Assembly (NCBI GenBank): GCA_947561395.2
Contig: OX387187.1
Span: 2,114,976 to 2,178,975 of the forward strand
Direction of reading: 5' to 3'
Length of the DNA: 64,000 nt
DNA from: Buxus sempervirens
Lineage: Eukaryota > Streptophyta > Magnoliopsida > Buxales > Buxaceae
A model generated the notes under the pieces. That model made no database searches. It worked only from the letters and a program-made list of their open reading frames with translations, and was not told the DNA's origin. Shown one piece after another: positions 43,114 through 55,437 of the stretch. Positions within the stretch are counted from its first letter, which is position 1. Every line of letters starts with the position of its first letter. The position numbers and the translations under genes are program-made.

Positions 43114-45302
43114 CCCACCTCTGATTCTTCTACCCAGAAGCAAAGAAATGGGGCAAGAAGGAATGGAAGGAAGAAGGAAGGGGAAGTAAATATGGTACAA
43201 CCCCAACCCTCCAAGAAACCTCTCCAAATCAACATTTCTGCACCCCCATCCATGCCAGTCCAACCACAATCGACCTATCAAAACCCTCTCAACATTAATG
43301 TTCCTCAAACAGCAATGCCAACCAAAAAAGGGTATTCTCAAAAGAGGAGATGGACGCTTGGATGGCGTCTAGGAGGAATAGGGTCTTTTCCTCTCTTCCC
43401 GTGACTCCATCCCAGCTTTTGCCAACCTTGTTAAACGTAGGGTATGTCACGCTGAAAGAACCAAATCCGAATGCTTCAAAGGGAAAGAACTTCGATCCCT
43501 CCACCACCTGTGAATACCATATGGGTGCGCCAGGACACCCTACAGACAGGTGTTGGCCATTAAAGCATGCCATTCAGGATTTGATCGATCAGAAGACCCT
43601 GTTGTTTAACACGGCTACGCCCTCTCCCGCTAGGACTGACATTGGTCAGAATCCTCTGCCTCAGCATAATGGGGCAGGCCTTTCCAATTTTGTAGGGGCC
43701 GTCTCTTCAAGACCTAGGACATTTGATCCCTCGCAGTTGATTGCGCCTATAGGGACGTCCGTTAAGGTTTATTTTGACCAAGAAGAGATAGAGGAACAAA
43801 TCAATGTCATTTCAGGAAATAAAGGAAATGGCAAGACTGCAGAGGACATTAATGCCTCTTTAAACCGGGTCGCTTCTCTCATGGCCCAGCTTAATGTATC
43901 CAAACCCTCTCTCATCATTAACTGCAACCAAGCTGTTGCTTCTCCACCCACTCCATCATCTAAACTACCTTTGGTTATTAATTATGACCCCACCACAGCA
44001 TCAATCACTTCTGTTTCTTCTTCGACCTTAAAATCCTCTCAACCGAAGGAACCCAGGCAATTTCCCCCTCTGGTCATTGAAGTGCCTCCTTCCAACCCTA
44101 CTCCCACATCAACCCCTGCACCGAGATTTCATCTCCAGCCCCTGGTATTCAATGTTCCTAAACCCTCTTACTCAGAAACCGCTGTACCTTGGAACTACAG
44201 TGAGGGTTTTACAACCACTATCCCAGTGGCCAGGGATCGGGGTCAAGAGGAAGTAAATCTCATGACGAGATCAGGAAGGTGTGTTGAGGGAAAAGAGCAA
44301 GAGTCAGAGAAGGAAAAGAAAGAGGCAGAAAAGAATCAGAAGGGGAAGGCCAAGATAGGGGAAGACACCCCCCCAGGTCGTCACTGATGAGGCAACAGAC
44401 CTCTTAAAAATAGTGAAGAAGAGTGAATTCAATATTGTTGACCAACTAATTAAAGTCCCTGCTCAGATATCAATACTGGGATTGTTTCTTAATTCAGAAA
44501 AGCACAAGAACTCATTAATGAAGGTACTTCAGAGTGCTCATGTGCCAAAAATGATCTATCCAGACCAGCTTGGGATGATGATCGGCCAGATCTTATCTCA
44601 TAATGTAATAAGCTTTTCCGAAAGTGAGATAAGCCCTGGCGAATGTTATCATGTAGACCCTTTGCACATCACAGTGCTTTGTAAGGGTAGCATGATAGCA
44701 CGAGTCCTAATAGACAATGGGTCAGCCTTAAACGTCTGTCCCTTGGTCACATTTGTTAGGCTTGGTCTGGATCAGTCCAGAATCAAACAGAACAGAAGGA
44801 TAGTGAAAGCTTTTGATAGCTCCAAAACACACTCCCTAGGGGAGATTGAATTGCCGATTACTATCGGACCGAATATCTTCAATATCACATTTGAAGTGAT
44901 AGATATTCCTGCTACCTTCAATCTTCTCCTAGGAAGGCCGTGGATCCACTCAGCTAGGGCAATACCATCTACCCTTCACCAAAGAGTGAAATATACAAGG
45001 GGTCAGAGGGTGGTAACGGTCCTAGCTAAGAGTTTAGTCCCTCCTGTCATACCACCTGATGTACCATTCCTTAATGTAGAATTAACGGCCGACAAAATTG
45101 CGTTTCATTCTTTTCAGTTTGAAACAATTGACTTCATACTTGGGGGGTGTTTAAAAAAGGAGAAGTTGACATGCGTCGAAAAAATGGTGGAGAAGGTTTT
45201 AAAAGATTGGGATTTCCACCCAGGAAAGGTTTGGGAATCAATCTCCAAGGAAGGGTGGAGCCTATAAAGGCATAGAAGCTGGTCCCACGAGCAGGACTAG
45301 GA
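43114..45302 (+). pseudogene. gag-pro: E3 gag (right part), aspartic protease and G-patch-like segment
   Basis: The region starts in mid-gag where E1 is inserted. The open piece 43350-44387 carries a zinc-knuckle-like C-x2-H-x5-H-x4-C (about 43510) and the Pro/Ser-rich spacer. The piece 44413-45267 carries the protease with its catalytic Asp at 44713 in LIDNGSALNVCP, and LLLGRPWIH. The end resembles the G-patch-like segment of E2. Both align with E2 26064-28493 over their length. The left part of this gag should lie beyond the 5' LTR of E1, outside the window. Confidence 0.86.
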
Positions 45303-46384
45303 ATGAAGATAAGGAGATGGAAAAGGGGGCAGCAGAAAGAGGATGGCAATGAAAAGGAAAAGAATCAAGAAAAATTCCCTCATTTAAGGCAAACTTTTCC
45401 AAAGCCTTCTCATACCATTCAATCGTCTCCTCCCACGGATTCCTCCAAACCTCCATATATTAATGATAATCCCTTCAAAAAACCTTTTACCTCAACCCTT
45501 CAACCTTTCATCCCACTTTCACCCACTTCTGCACCTAAAGCCATGGGTGAGCCTGAGCTACTACCACGAGAGCAGCAGAACTTCACAGAAGAGGCTGGGG
45601 CATTCTTTGCAATGGCAGAGGATGAAGGAAAATAAAAACCAAAAAATGAGGTTCCTTTTATTGACTGGGCATCGATCAAGATCCCAGATGGAGTCACATC
45701 TGAAATCAGCCCCGAAGCAGAAAAGGGCAGTTTTTCAAATCCGGTAATGATGGTATCGGATCCAGAGCTTGAGAAGGAGCAGGTTTGCACTATACCACCT
45801 GCTTCAGAAGGCTTTGTTTTAAAAAATTGGGAAGAAATCCTTTTGACATTTGAGGCCGCATATGGTTGGCAATCAGCTACGGCCTCAAAAAAAAACTCCA
45901 TTAGTGGATTGCCCTTTTCCTGGAGGTTTTAATGAACCTTCATCTTCAGGAAAAGCCTCCTTAGAAGGTTCTCAAAAAACCCAAAAAGATTTTTCAACTT
46001 TTTTTAGAGAATCTAAAGCTTTTAAAATGGCCCAAACTGCTTATGAACCATATCTATAGACCGAATTAGAGCAAGTTGAATACAACTTCGACCTCGAGCT
46101 CGACTTCGACCTAATGGGGATCGAAGAGGAGATCGAGGCCGAAGAAGATGACCTTCCAAGAGAAATATCATATCAATTGGAACGTCACGAAAAGGGTATT
46201 CAACCTAATATTGAAGAAACCATTTCCATAAACCTGGGAACCAAAGAGGACCCAAAAATTGTAAAGATTGGTGCAAGCTTATCTGATATGCAGCAGAAGG
46301 AAATGTCTCAATTCTTGGCCGATTACAAGGACGTGTTCGCATGGTCTTATCGGGATATGCTGGGGTTGGATACAGACATGGTTG
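45303..46384 (+). pseudogene. pol: E3 protease-RT linker and start of RT
   Basis: A Lys/Glu- and Pro/Ser-rich linker (45303-46060) has no recognised domain. It is followed by the start of RT (46114 onward), including an IQPNIEETISINLGTKEDPK stretch and YKDVFAWSYRDM, which match E2. The gene is interrupted by a partial family A LTR at 46385. Confidence 0.8.
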
Positions 46385-48515
46385 TGTGAGACATGGGAAA
46401 AATCACCGGGATGATTCCCCCTCCGTCAACACACGGGCTCAACGAAATATGGGAGAGTCGCCACCATTTCAGATTTTTGAGGTGAGAATGGACACCAAAA
46501 GATTCTAAAATAATCAAAAAGAGCTAAAAGGCAAATTCTAGAGTAAAAATAACTCTACTTGAAAATCAAATTCAGAGATGGGTAAGGGGATTAGATTATG
46601 AATGGGGAAGTTGTTAGGCACCCCCATCCACCCACACAAGGTTGTTGCCAAGTGTTGTTCATGCTAAAAATAAGAAAGCTTGCTAGAATCATTGAAAACC
46701 TTGAAAAAAAAGATTAAACAAATATATGATATTTTCATATGAGGAATCCAAATGAATTCTAGATCCTCTTTTATGTCAATATCACTTCTAGAATATCACC
46801 AATAGATGGAAATCAAAGCAAAAATTGCATAAAACCAAGTTGAGTCAAATCCGGAAAATTCGGTAAAAGCAAGAACCATTTGTCTTGAAATCCTTTAAAT
46901 TCAATTTAAATTGAACCAAACTAAATCCATTTGAAAGATTATGGTAAATAAGAGACTCATGCAAAATTCCAATTAAATCCGGTTGAAACCCTAGGAGTTA
47001 TGCTTCTTTTAAAATTGCTGTTGGAGGTAGTAAAAAGTGGCAAGTGGGCAAGTTTGGAAAATTATTTAGAAAAATCGGCTCCATATAATTCCATGAAATT
47101 TGGTGTGAATGAAGTCTGTATGGCCATCCTTCAGATAAAACTAGCCTCATAAGAAAATCCATTCGGATGTGCCTTGGGTGGTCTCCCGAACAAGCCCCGA
47201 AGATCACACATTTAACCAGAAAAGTGCTGTTGAACAGCTCTGAGTAAATCTGTTACCAACAACACAAATGGAGTCAAAAAATTATGAAACCAATTGAATT
47301 TGAAACTAGACTTTCAAAGGAAAACTCAGAAACAAGAATCATTTGAATCGAACTTAAAACGAACATATGGCGCTCAGTCGAAGTGACAGGTTCCGTATTC
47401 AGACCTGAACTGACCTATCAACTTCGACAGAGAGGTGTCAAAATTCCGCTTGATAGAAATTAATGAAATTTTATAGGCATAAACTAGACAGCCTCACCTT
47501 TCCCATGGCTCTGGAATCACTCCAAAATTCATCCGGACGATGAAGTTATGCGTGTCCGACGTTGGGGTACAGTTGCTGTCAAGTTAAGCCTTTTTTTTGA
47601 ATAAAATCAATTTAAAACAGTGACCAAGTGTGTGTGTTCCATGCAAGATGAATCAAAATCACTTGAAAAAGTATTGAAGAACCTCTAGGAAAAATAAGGC
47701 ACAAGCTTGGCTCACCATTCTCTCCGATCAGAGAGAATATGCCAAAAAGACCCAATATTGAGCAAAAGTGTCCAAAACCCGAGAGGTTGGACCTAGAGGC
47801 CTTCAGTACTCAACAAAACTTGCTTGAAATCAATTTGAAAATCAATAGAAAATATCCCAAAATTGTTTGGGGCTATTTATTCCAGATTTACCACAATGAC
47901 AGCAATAGATCCGAAATACAAGCCAAATTTGACAAAACAAGTGCTATGTGTGTATGTGTAAAAATCCATTTTTTAACAATATAATAACATATAGCATTCA
48001 TTTAGATCAATCAAATGGGGTTCTAAAACAACCTAGGGTTCCGTTCCATTATCGTTTCCCTTAGTTCTCTCTTCTCGTTAGACACGGTTCTTCAAGATAA
48101 TCGTGGGGTACTTTGAATATGAAACGGTTTTCATAGAATCAAAAGGCTTATTCAAATAGGTTCTAACACTAGAATCAATCCCCAGTCTCATTTCCCCTAG
48201 ATCCCGCCTTCACGTTTTACGGCTAGGGGGAGTCTCGAGGTAGTTTGAGTAGGAGAAGGGTTTTCATACACATAGAAGAGGCCTTATTCTACAGAAAGGT
48301 AGAAGAAGAGATTTAGATCTAGAATGTAAAAGCAAAAAAATAAAGAGAGGTTTGAGGCTTTCCTGGGCTTCTGGAAGCAAGACTACAGTGGTTCCCCTCT
48401 TCACTCGGAGCTCTTTGATCTCTAACTTCTTAGCAAAAGTTCTTGGCAAGAGTTAATAGCCATTTGCTCAAGGAGGAGCTTCCTATTTATAGGCAAAGGC
48501 TAGGGTTAGGGTTGG
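46385..48515 (-). mobile_element. Partial family A LTR inside the RT region of E3
   Basis: The left end TGTGAGACATGGG and the following roughly 2.1 kb match the family A LTRs through the minus-strand TATA box (48482-48493) and the start of the adjacent hairpin. The match stops near 48515, where E3 RT sequence resumes. It is therefore a partial copy. No target duplication can be read. Confidence 0.8.
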
Positions 48516-50235
48516 CATGATGGTCGAAATCCTGGTTGATAACATGGCAGTTCACAGCTTGTTCTCATTTATGGACGGCTTTTCCGGATATAACCAAATC
48601 AAGATGGCAAAGGAAGATCAAGAGAAAACCACTTTTATCACGCCTTGGGGAACTTTTCACTACACAGTCATGCCCTTTGGACTGAAGAATGCCGGGGCAA
48701 CGTATCAGCGAGCTATGACGGCCCTTTTTCATGACATGATCCACAAAGAGATAGAGGTCTATGTAGATGACATGATCGCCAAGTCTTGTGAAGAAGATGA
48801 CCACTTGATCAATCTAAAGAGGGTATTTGACCGTTTAAGGAAATACAGTTTAAGGCTTAATCCAGAAAAGTGTGTTTTTGGAGCCACATCAGAGAAATTA
48901 TTGGGATTCATTGTAAGCAGAAGAGGGATTGAGATAGACCCGTCTAAAGTAAAGGCAATAATTGAGATGCCACCTCCTAAAACAGAAAAAGAAGTTAGGG
49001 GTTTTCTGGGAAGAATTTAGTACATTAGCGGGTTCATAGCACAACTCACTGCTATTTGCGAGCCAATCTTTAAGTTTCTAAGGAAGAACAACCCAACTAT
49101 ATGGAATGAGGATTGCCAGCAAGCATTCGACAAAATAAAGGATTATTTGTTAAATCCACTTGTTCTAGTACCGCCAACTCCAAGAAAACCATTGATTCTG
49201 TATCTATCGGTTTTAGAAACATCAATGGGATGTGTATTGGGGCAGCATGATGAAACAGGCAGAAAAGAAAAGGCTATCTACTATTTGAGAAAGAAGTTCA
49301 CAGATTATGAGACGAGATATTCGCCTTTGGAAAAGACTTGTTGTGCTTTGGTCTGGGCAACTTAGAGGCTTAGGCACTATTTCTTAAGCTATTCAACTTT
49401 GCTGATTTCAAGGATGTATCCTTTAAAGTATTTGTTTGAAAAGCCAGCTTTAACTGGTAGAACGGCGAAATGGCAGCTTTTGCTTTCAGAATTCGACCTA
49501 ACCTACGTCACTCAGAAAGCAATCAAAGGTCAGGCAATCGCTGATCATCTAGCTGAGCATTCGTTACTAGATTATCAGCCTCTTAAGACAAATCTCCCTG
49601 ACGAGGCTATCTTATTTGCTGAAGAAGAGGAAAATGAAGACTCCTAGCAGATGTTCTTTGATGGGGCTGCAAATATGAATGGAAATGGAATCGGCGCAGT
49701 ATTAGTGAAGCCGGATGGTTCGCATATCCCAATTGCAGTAAAGTTGAGGTTTCAGTGCACAAACAACATCGTAGAGTATAAAGCGTGTATAATTGGATTA
49801 CAAGCTGCTCTAGATCATGATGTTCAAGAACTTGACGTATATGGGGCTTCAAGCCTTATCATCTTCCAAACAACTGGTGAATGGAAAACCAAAGATCACA
49901 AGTTGATCCCATATCACCAATATTTGGAAGAAATAAGTACCAAATGTACTCGAATTTCTTTTAGCTATATGCCAAGGTCTAAGAATCAATTTGCGGATGC
50001 ATTGGCGACATGGGCTTCAATGGTCAGCATTCCAGAAGGGGTAGACATCCAACCACTCGAAATTGAAGTTAGAGACGAGCCAGCTTACTGTCTTGTCCTA
50101 GAAGGGGCGCAAGAAACAGAAATACCATGGTTTCAAGATATCAAGAATTTCTTGAATAATCGGGGTTTTCCAGAGGGTGCTACTTCCATTGAAAAAAGAA
50201 CGATACAGAGGATAGCAGGACAGTTCCTTCTAAGT
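48516..50235 (+). pseudogene. pol: E3 reverse transcriptase core, RNase H and second RNase H
   Basis: RT resumes with ILVDNMAVHSLFSFMDGFSG. It carries MPFGLKNAGATYQRAM, the catalytic EVYVDDMIAKS box (about 48750-48790) and LLGFIVSRRGIEIDP. The first RNase H region lies at about 49140-49600. The second RNase H begins at 49651 with QMFFDGAANMNGNGIGAV and has the matching FADALA acidic site near 49995. It is highly similar to E2 over the whole length and broken in several places. Confidence 0.87.
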
Positions 50236-50899
50236 GGTGGGTGGTTGTACAAAAGATCCCACAATAATGTTCTACTTAGATGCGTCACCAAGGTTGAAGC
50301 AGAAAGATTGATAGAAACAGTGCATGGAGGAGTTTGTGGGCCGCATATGAATGGATACATGCTCGCAAGGAAAATATTGCGATTGGGATATTAGTGGTCC
50401 ACAATGGAGCATGATTGTTGCGTACATGTCAAGAGGTGCCATTTGTGCCAAATATACGCTGATAATAAGCATGCACCACCAAGTGAGCTACATAGCATGA
50501 CCTCGCTATGGCCTTTCTCTATATGGGGTATTGATGTCATTGGGATGATTTCTCCCAAAGTGTCAAATGGACACCTATTCATCCTCGTGGCAATTGATTA
50601 TTTCACGAAGTGGGTTGAAGCTGCTTCATATGCAAATATCACAGGGAACCATGTTCTTAAGTTTCTGAAGCACAATATAATTTGTCGCTATGGATTGCCG
50701 AAGGCCATAGTTTCAGACAATGCTTCAAATATTAAGAACAAGGATATGAAGAAGATGTGTAACCAGTTTCAGATAACTCATCACAAGTCAGCTCCATACA
50801 GGCCAAAGATGAATGGGGCAGTGGAGGCAGCGAAAAAGAACATAAAGAAAATAATTCAGAAAACGGTGGTGAGTTATAGAGATTGGCACAAAATGCTAC
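50236..50899 (+). pseudogene. int: E3 integrase, zinc-binding and core part
   Basis: The region carries HGGVCGPHMNGYM, CHLCQIYADN, WGIDVIGM (first Asp), AIVSDNASN (second Asp) and MNGAVEAAKKN (Glu), the D,D(35)E pattern. It is split by a solo family B LTR inserted after 50899; the C-terminal part resumes at 53892. Confidence 0.87.
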
Positions 50900-51961
50900 T
50901 GTGCGCACCCGTTTTCGGTCGCACGACGAGGTGCATGCAAAATGATGCGTGCCTCGGGATTTGTTTGGAGTCGCTACTGCCTGATGGGGTGCAGGCAGAC
51001 ACCTGGGTGCCTAAGTTCTTTTACTAGGGCTTGGTCTGCGGCTTGAGATTCTAAGTAGGTTCTCGGTTGTGGTCTGGGGAAGTCCGTAGACACCCCAGTC
51101 CACCCCGTCGAATGATAGGTCCCATAGGTTTCCCTGGTTTGAGTCAATTCTGGTCTCTCACTCACCCGATTCCTAATCCAGCATTCAATTTTGGTTTAAG
51201 TCTGACGGGACCGCCAAAGTGGTGTGGGTCCCTTTACTTGATTTTATCTTTTTAATTAAAGATGAGATGAGTTTGATTTGGCGGGCCCCGTTGGAAGGCC
51301 CGCGGATTCATTGGTGGGCTTGGTTGAGCCCACCTGTCCCCTGGTGGGCCTCGGTCTAGCCTGAGAGGCCCTTTGGACTTAGTTCAAATGAATTGATTTT
51401 ACTTTAGAATTTAAGTTGAATTTAGAGAGATTTTTATGCAAAGGTGGGCCGGGTTGGTTTGTGGGCCCTTAAGTGGGCCCCATTATTGGTTGCCAAATGA
51501 TTTAGTTTATCTTTGATTATCCGTGCCAAAATGGGCCAGGCCTTGGGCTTGGGGCCCTTTACCTGGGCTTGGGCTTGAAAGCCCAAGACTTCTTGAGTTA
51601 GGGTTTTGAAACCCTAACCTCAGTCGGTTAATGGGCTTGGTGGGCCCGATAGGCCCTGCCCTTTGCCTCGGCCAAACCATGCATAAATATGATCAACATG
51701 CTTCACAAGTGGACTTTGGCGGGCCTCCAATGGTGTGGCCCACTCAAATAGATTGATTTTATTTTTATTTAACAAAATGAGCTTGTTGGGCTTGGTGGGC
51801 CCCGTTGGAAGGCCCACCGAGAATCAAGTTGGACCGGGTCGGTCCATGGCCCATCTTGGGTTTCCGGGTGACCCGGAAACCCTTCTGGTTCGTCCGGATT
51901 GATCAATCAAACCAACAAAATAGCACAAAATCATAAAACAGTAAAAACAACATTCTGGCAG

Positions 51962-52106
51962 TGTAGCCGGCCTGAGATGCCGGTTACACACAAGGTTCTG
52001 TGTATCCGGCATCTTTAGCCGGCTACACAGGGGGTTCTGTGTATCCGGCATCTTTAGCCAGCTACACAGGGGTTTTAGTTGATCCGGCCTGAGTTGCCGG
52101 ATCAAT
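51962..52106 (-). repeat. Distal palindrome array in family B solo LTR
   Basis: Units at 51962, 52001, 52040 and 52079 (39-bp phase), with TGTAGCCGG and TGATCCGG variants. It matches the distal pair of the E1 LTR near 42010. Confidence 0.85.
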
Positions 52107-53103
52107 CCACAGAAGCCTTTTTCTCGGATGTTTGCATTGGGGTTGGGTTTTTAGGCTCCTTGGGGAGTTCCAGTGATTGTGTGGGCTCCTATGTGAGCCC
52201 ACATTGGTTCTGAAGATGAGGAATCACCTCATCTCTCGGTCTCCTTTGGGGTGTTTACAGCAAGGAATCATGGGGTAGGGGAGCATGCATGTTGAAACCA
52301 TCAAGTCAGCAAGCTAAAAAAAGGAGAAGGGCTCATGGCCATTCAAGCATGCGAGAACCTATCATACCATCTAAGCATGTTTCATGGTAGTGAACCAAGA
52401 TCGTAAGCATACTAAATAACCAACAAAAAAATCAACAAAGAAAGGATGAGAAGGGGGGTTAAAATGGGGGATACATTAGACTTGCTCATATGAGGAACAT
52501 GCTCCTCTTGATGATGAAAAGAAAACCCAGTAAGCACTAGCAAACCAGTGGCCGAATGGTGGTTGCATGATCACTTTCAAATCATCCAAACCACTTTCCA
52601 TCCTCTCTTTATACTACCAAATCCCTTACCATTCTTGCCATACGGGAATAACCACTCTTAAAATGGCCTAAAAGAGACTAATGGAGGGGGGAAACATGCT
52701 TGGAATCATGGGAATAACACATACATGGTAAAAAAACCAACATGCTTTGATCATGCTTATTTTGACATATGTTACATAAAAGATAATGGGGAAGCTTACC
52801 TTGAAGTGCAAACTCCCTTTGGAGGTGTGCTTGAGGTTCCTCGGAGCCCAACGGCAGCTGGAGCACCTTCCTTCTTACACCAAGAGCAGCAGGCCTTCTT
52901 CTTGCTTGTGAGGAAATGGAGAAGAAGAAGGGAAGAGGGAGTGGGAGATCCTTTAAGTAAGGCTTGGAGGGTTTGGGGAGCCAAAGGAGGCCAGAAGGAA
53001 GGGGTTTCGGAGCAGGTGGTCTGAGGGAGAAAGGGTGGAATCAGCCCAAAAGGTGCCAACCCCCGGAAATGAGCTCCTGTTTGCCTTTTATAGACAAACT
53101 TAA

Positions 53104-53340
53104 TGTATCCGGCAACTCAGGCCGGATACACTAAGCCCTCCTCATATTCGACCTTCATGGCCGGTTACACTGGTCTTCCTTTGTATCCGGCATTCAATGC
53201 CGAATACAAAACATGATCATTTGAAAATTAAATGCCGCTGTGAATTTGTCGGGCGATCGGCATGAAAATCTTTTTGTATCCGGTATTGGAGTCCGGATAT
53301 ACACAAGGGTATGTGTATCCGGTATATTTGACCGGATACA
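53104..53340 (-). repeat. Proximal palindrome array in family B solo LTR
   Basis: Units at 53104, 53143 and 53182, then 53275 and 53314; all steps within sets are 39 bp. On the minus strand the TATA box (53085-53093) follows 10 bp after the last unit. Confidence 0.87.
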
Positions 53341-53891
53341 AATCAAAAAATTACGGATTTGCCCTTCGACTTGACCGATTCGACCGATTTGACACTTTTG
53401 GATATCTACGGATTGCCCCCTGTGAATTTTGGATATTTAAGATTTAGTCCCTGAGATATTTTGCTGCGTTGGCTGCCACGTGGGCAATTCCTGCGCCACG
53501 TGTGCAGCTTCCGACTTTGCTGCTCGGAAACTTCGACAGCTCATATCTCCCTCATCCGAACTCCGATTTGAGCAAATTCAATTGCGTTAGACTCGTATCG
53601 GAGCCCTTTATCCAATGACATAGGGCTAAGCACTTGGCACGGGGTTCGAGGAAAAGTCAACTTTCGGCTCATCCTCAAGTTTGACCGGCCCACAGAACCT
53701 TTATCCGGACTCCAATTCCTGCAAACTCAGTTGCGTTGGACTCGTGTCAGGATTCTCTATCCACTGAGATAAAGCAAGGCGGCTAATTATCACTTGATCA
53801 AAAGGTCAAATTTCGACCCCTCAGGGTTTGACTTTTCAGCCGGGTTTTGCATTTTCAGCACTTCTAGGGGTGCAAAAATAAGGTGCTTACA

Positions 53892-54372
53892 GCTACCATT
53901 TGCTCTCCATGCTTACAGAACCTCAATCCGAACTTCTACTGGGGCAACGCCGTATTCCTTGGTTTATGGAACGGAGGTAGTCTTACCTGTTGAAGTAGAA
54001 ATCCCATCACTGATAGTGCTTATGGAAACAGAACTTGAAGAAGCTGAATGGATTCAGTCTAGATATGAGCAACTCAACTTAATAGAGGAAAAGCGTCTGA
54101 AAGCGCTTTGTCACGGCCAATTGTACCAGAAGAGAATGGCCAGGGCCTACAATAAGAAGGTGAGGCCCAGAGCTTTCCAAGTGGGTAATTTGGTTTTAAA
54201 GAAAATATTACCATTTTTGGAGGACCCTCGTGGAATGTTTAAGCCAAATTGGGAAGGACCTTATATGGTGAAGAAGGTCCTATCAGGAGGCGCTCTCATC
54301 TTATCAGAAATGGATGGGAAGGACTTTCCTGAGCCAATCAACTCTGACGCAGTCAAGCGATATTTTCCTTGA
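53892..54372 (+). pseudogene. int: E3 integrase, C-terminal part
   Basis: After the second copy of the gctac target, integrase continues with HAYRTSIRTSTGATPYSLVY, LKALCHGQLYQKRMARAYNK and FKPNWEGPYMVKKV, ending DAVKRYFP as in E2. No chromodomain follows. Confidence 0.88.
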
Positions 54373-55437
54373 AGGAATATCACAAAGAAATGATCCGAGG
54401 CCATTTTTCTTTATCCTTTAAAAATTTTAAAGTCCCTAGCTTAACCAAGTCAAGCCTGTTCGTTTTTTTTTTAGAACCCAAACTAGGGCTTACAGTTGCA
54501 ACTGGGGCAAGGCCAATAGAGGCAAAAATAAAGAAGAAAAATAAGGTGGCAAATGAAAGCCAAGTACAAAAGGAGAAAAAAAGGGCAAATGTTGGGAATT
54601 GGGGTCATATCCATCATGACTGGAAGCCCAGTTGTCTTATTTCAAAATATCAAAATTTTGAGCCTATAATAACTTTATTTCATAAACTTAACCTAGCCTT
54701 CATTTCGTCCTATTGATCAAGCCCTCGGTGATCTCGGTGTATTCATTCAACTCGTGGTGTTGGATTGGCAATGACAGAGCAAATGAGCCGGCCCTAGTGA
54801 AAACCGTAACAGGCACTAGGGGCAATATTGGCCCAAAAAAAAAGAAAAAGAAAAAAAAGAACAAAAGAAAAAAAGAAAACAGAAAAAAGGTCAAAAACCG
54901 CACTATGGGTACATATTGGTCTAAACCGCACTGTTCATACAATTTTGGTAGAAGGGTCAGGCAACCGCATATCAAAGGCCGTTTTCGCCAAACCGGTCTG
55001 AATGCACGGTTTTGAGCAGCAGATTTGAGTTGAGAAGATTTTCAGCATAGGATTGAACCAGTAAGCATTGGTATGATCCCTAGAGATGGGAATGAAATTT
55101 GGGGATGAGTCTAAAGGTTCAAAGGTTGACGGAATGGCTTCTTCCTCATTATTTAAAATACCCTTTTTGCCCAACTTACTTTAATTCATCAAACTATATG
55201 GGATTAAAGCATCATGGACCAATTTATAACAAAACACACAAAAAATAAAAATTATATTTTGGCCGATGATGAGAAAGCAATGACTTTTCATTAAACTGTT
55301 AGTTTTTACAAGCATATGAGAGTTCTGAGGCCAATAGTATAAAAATCTATTTTGTATTCTTTATCTTTCCACTAATGGAGTTTCTCTTTGTACAAAAGTG
55401 TAAAAAAATAAAAAAATATATATATACAATAAAGGGG
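54373..55437. other. Region between E3 integrase and antisense gene 2
   Basis: Non-coding. It holds the conserved post-integrase block (54691-54830), an A-rich tract (54836-54895) and AACCGCAC-type inverted modules (54898-55012). Genes converge on it from both sides. Confidence 0.65.
54691..54830 (+). other. Conserved post-integrase block (E3 copy)
   Basis: It contains ATTTCGTCCTAT, AAGCCCTCGG, GGCAATGACAGA, CCGGCCCTAGTGAAAACCG and GGGGCAATATTGG, closely following the E2 block. Confidence 0.75.

Larger units (their letters stand above)
50900..53891 (-). mobile_element. Solo LTR, family B, with perfect target duplication, inside E3 integrase
   Basis: On the minus strand it reads TGTAAGCACC to GGTGCGCACA (2992 bp). 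A perfect 5-bp target duplication gctac lies at 50895-50899 and 53892-53896, splitting the E3 integrase gene. The TATA box CTATAAAAG is at 53085-53093 (minus), 10 bp from the nearest palindrome (53104). Palindromes sit at 53104, 53143, 53182, 53275 and 53314, with a further set at 51962-52106. The GGCCCA-rich tract is at about 51270-51850. It is the same family as the 3' LTR of E1. Confidence 0.93.
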
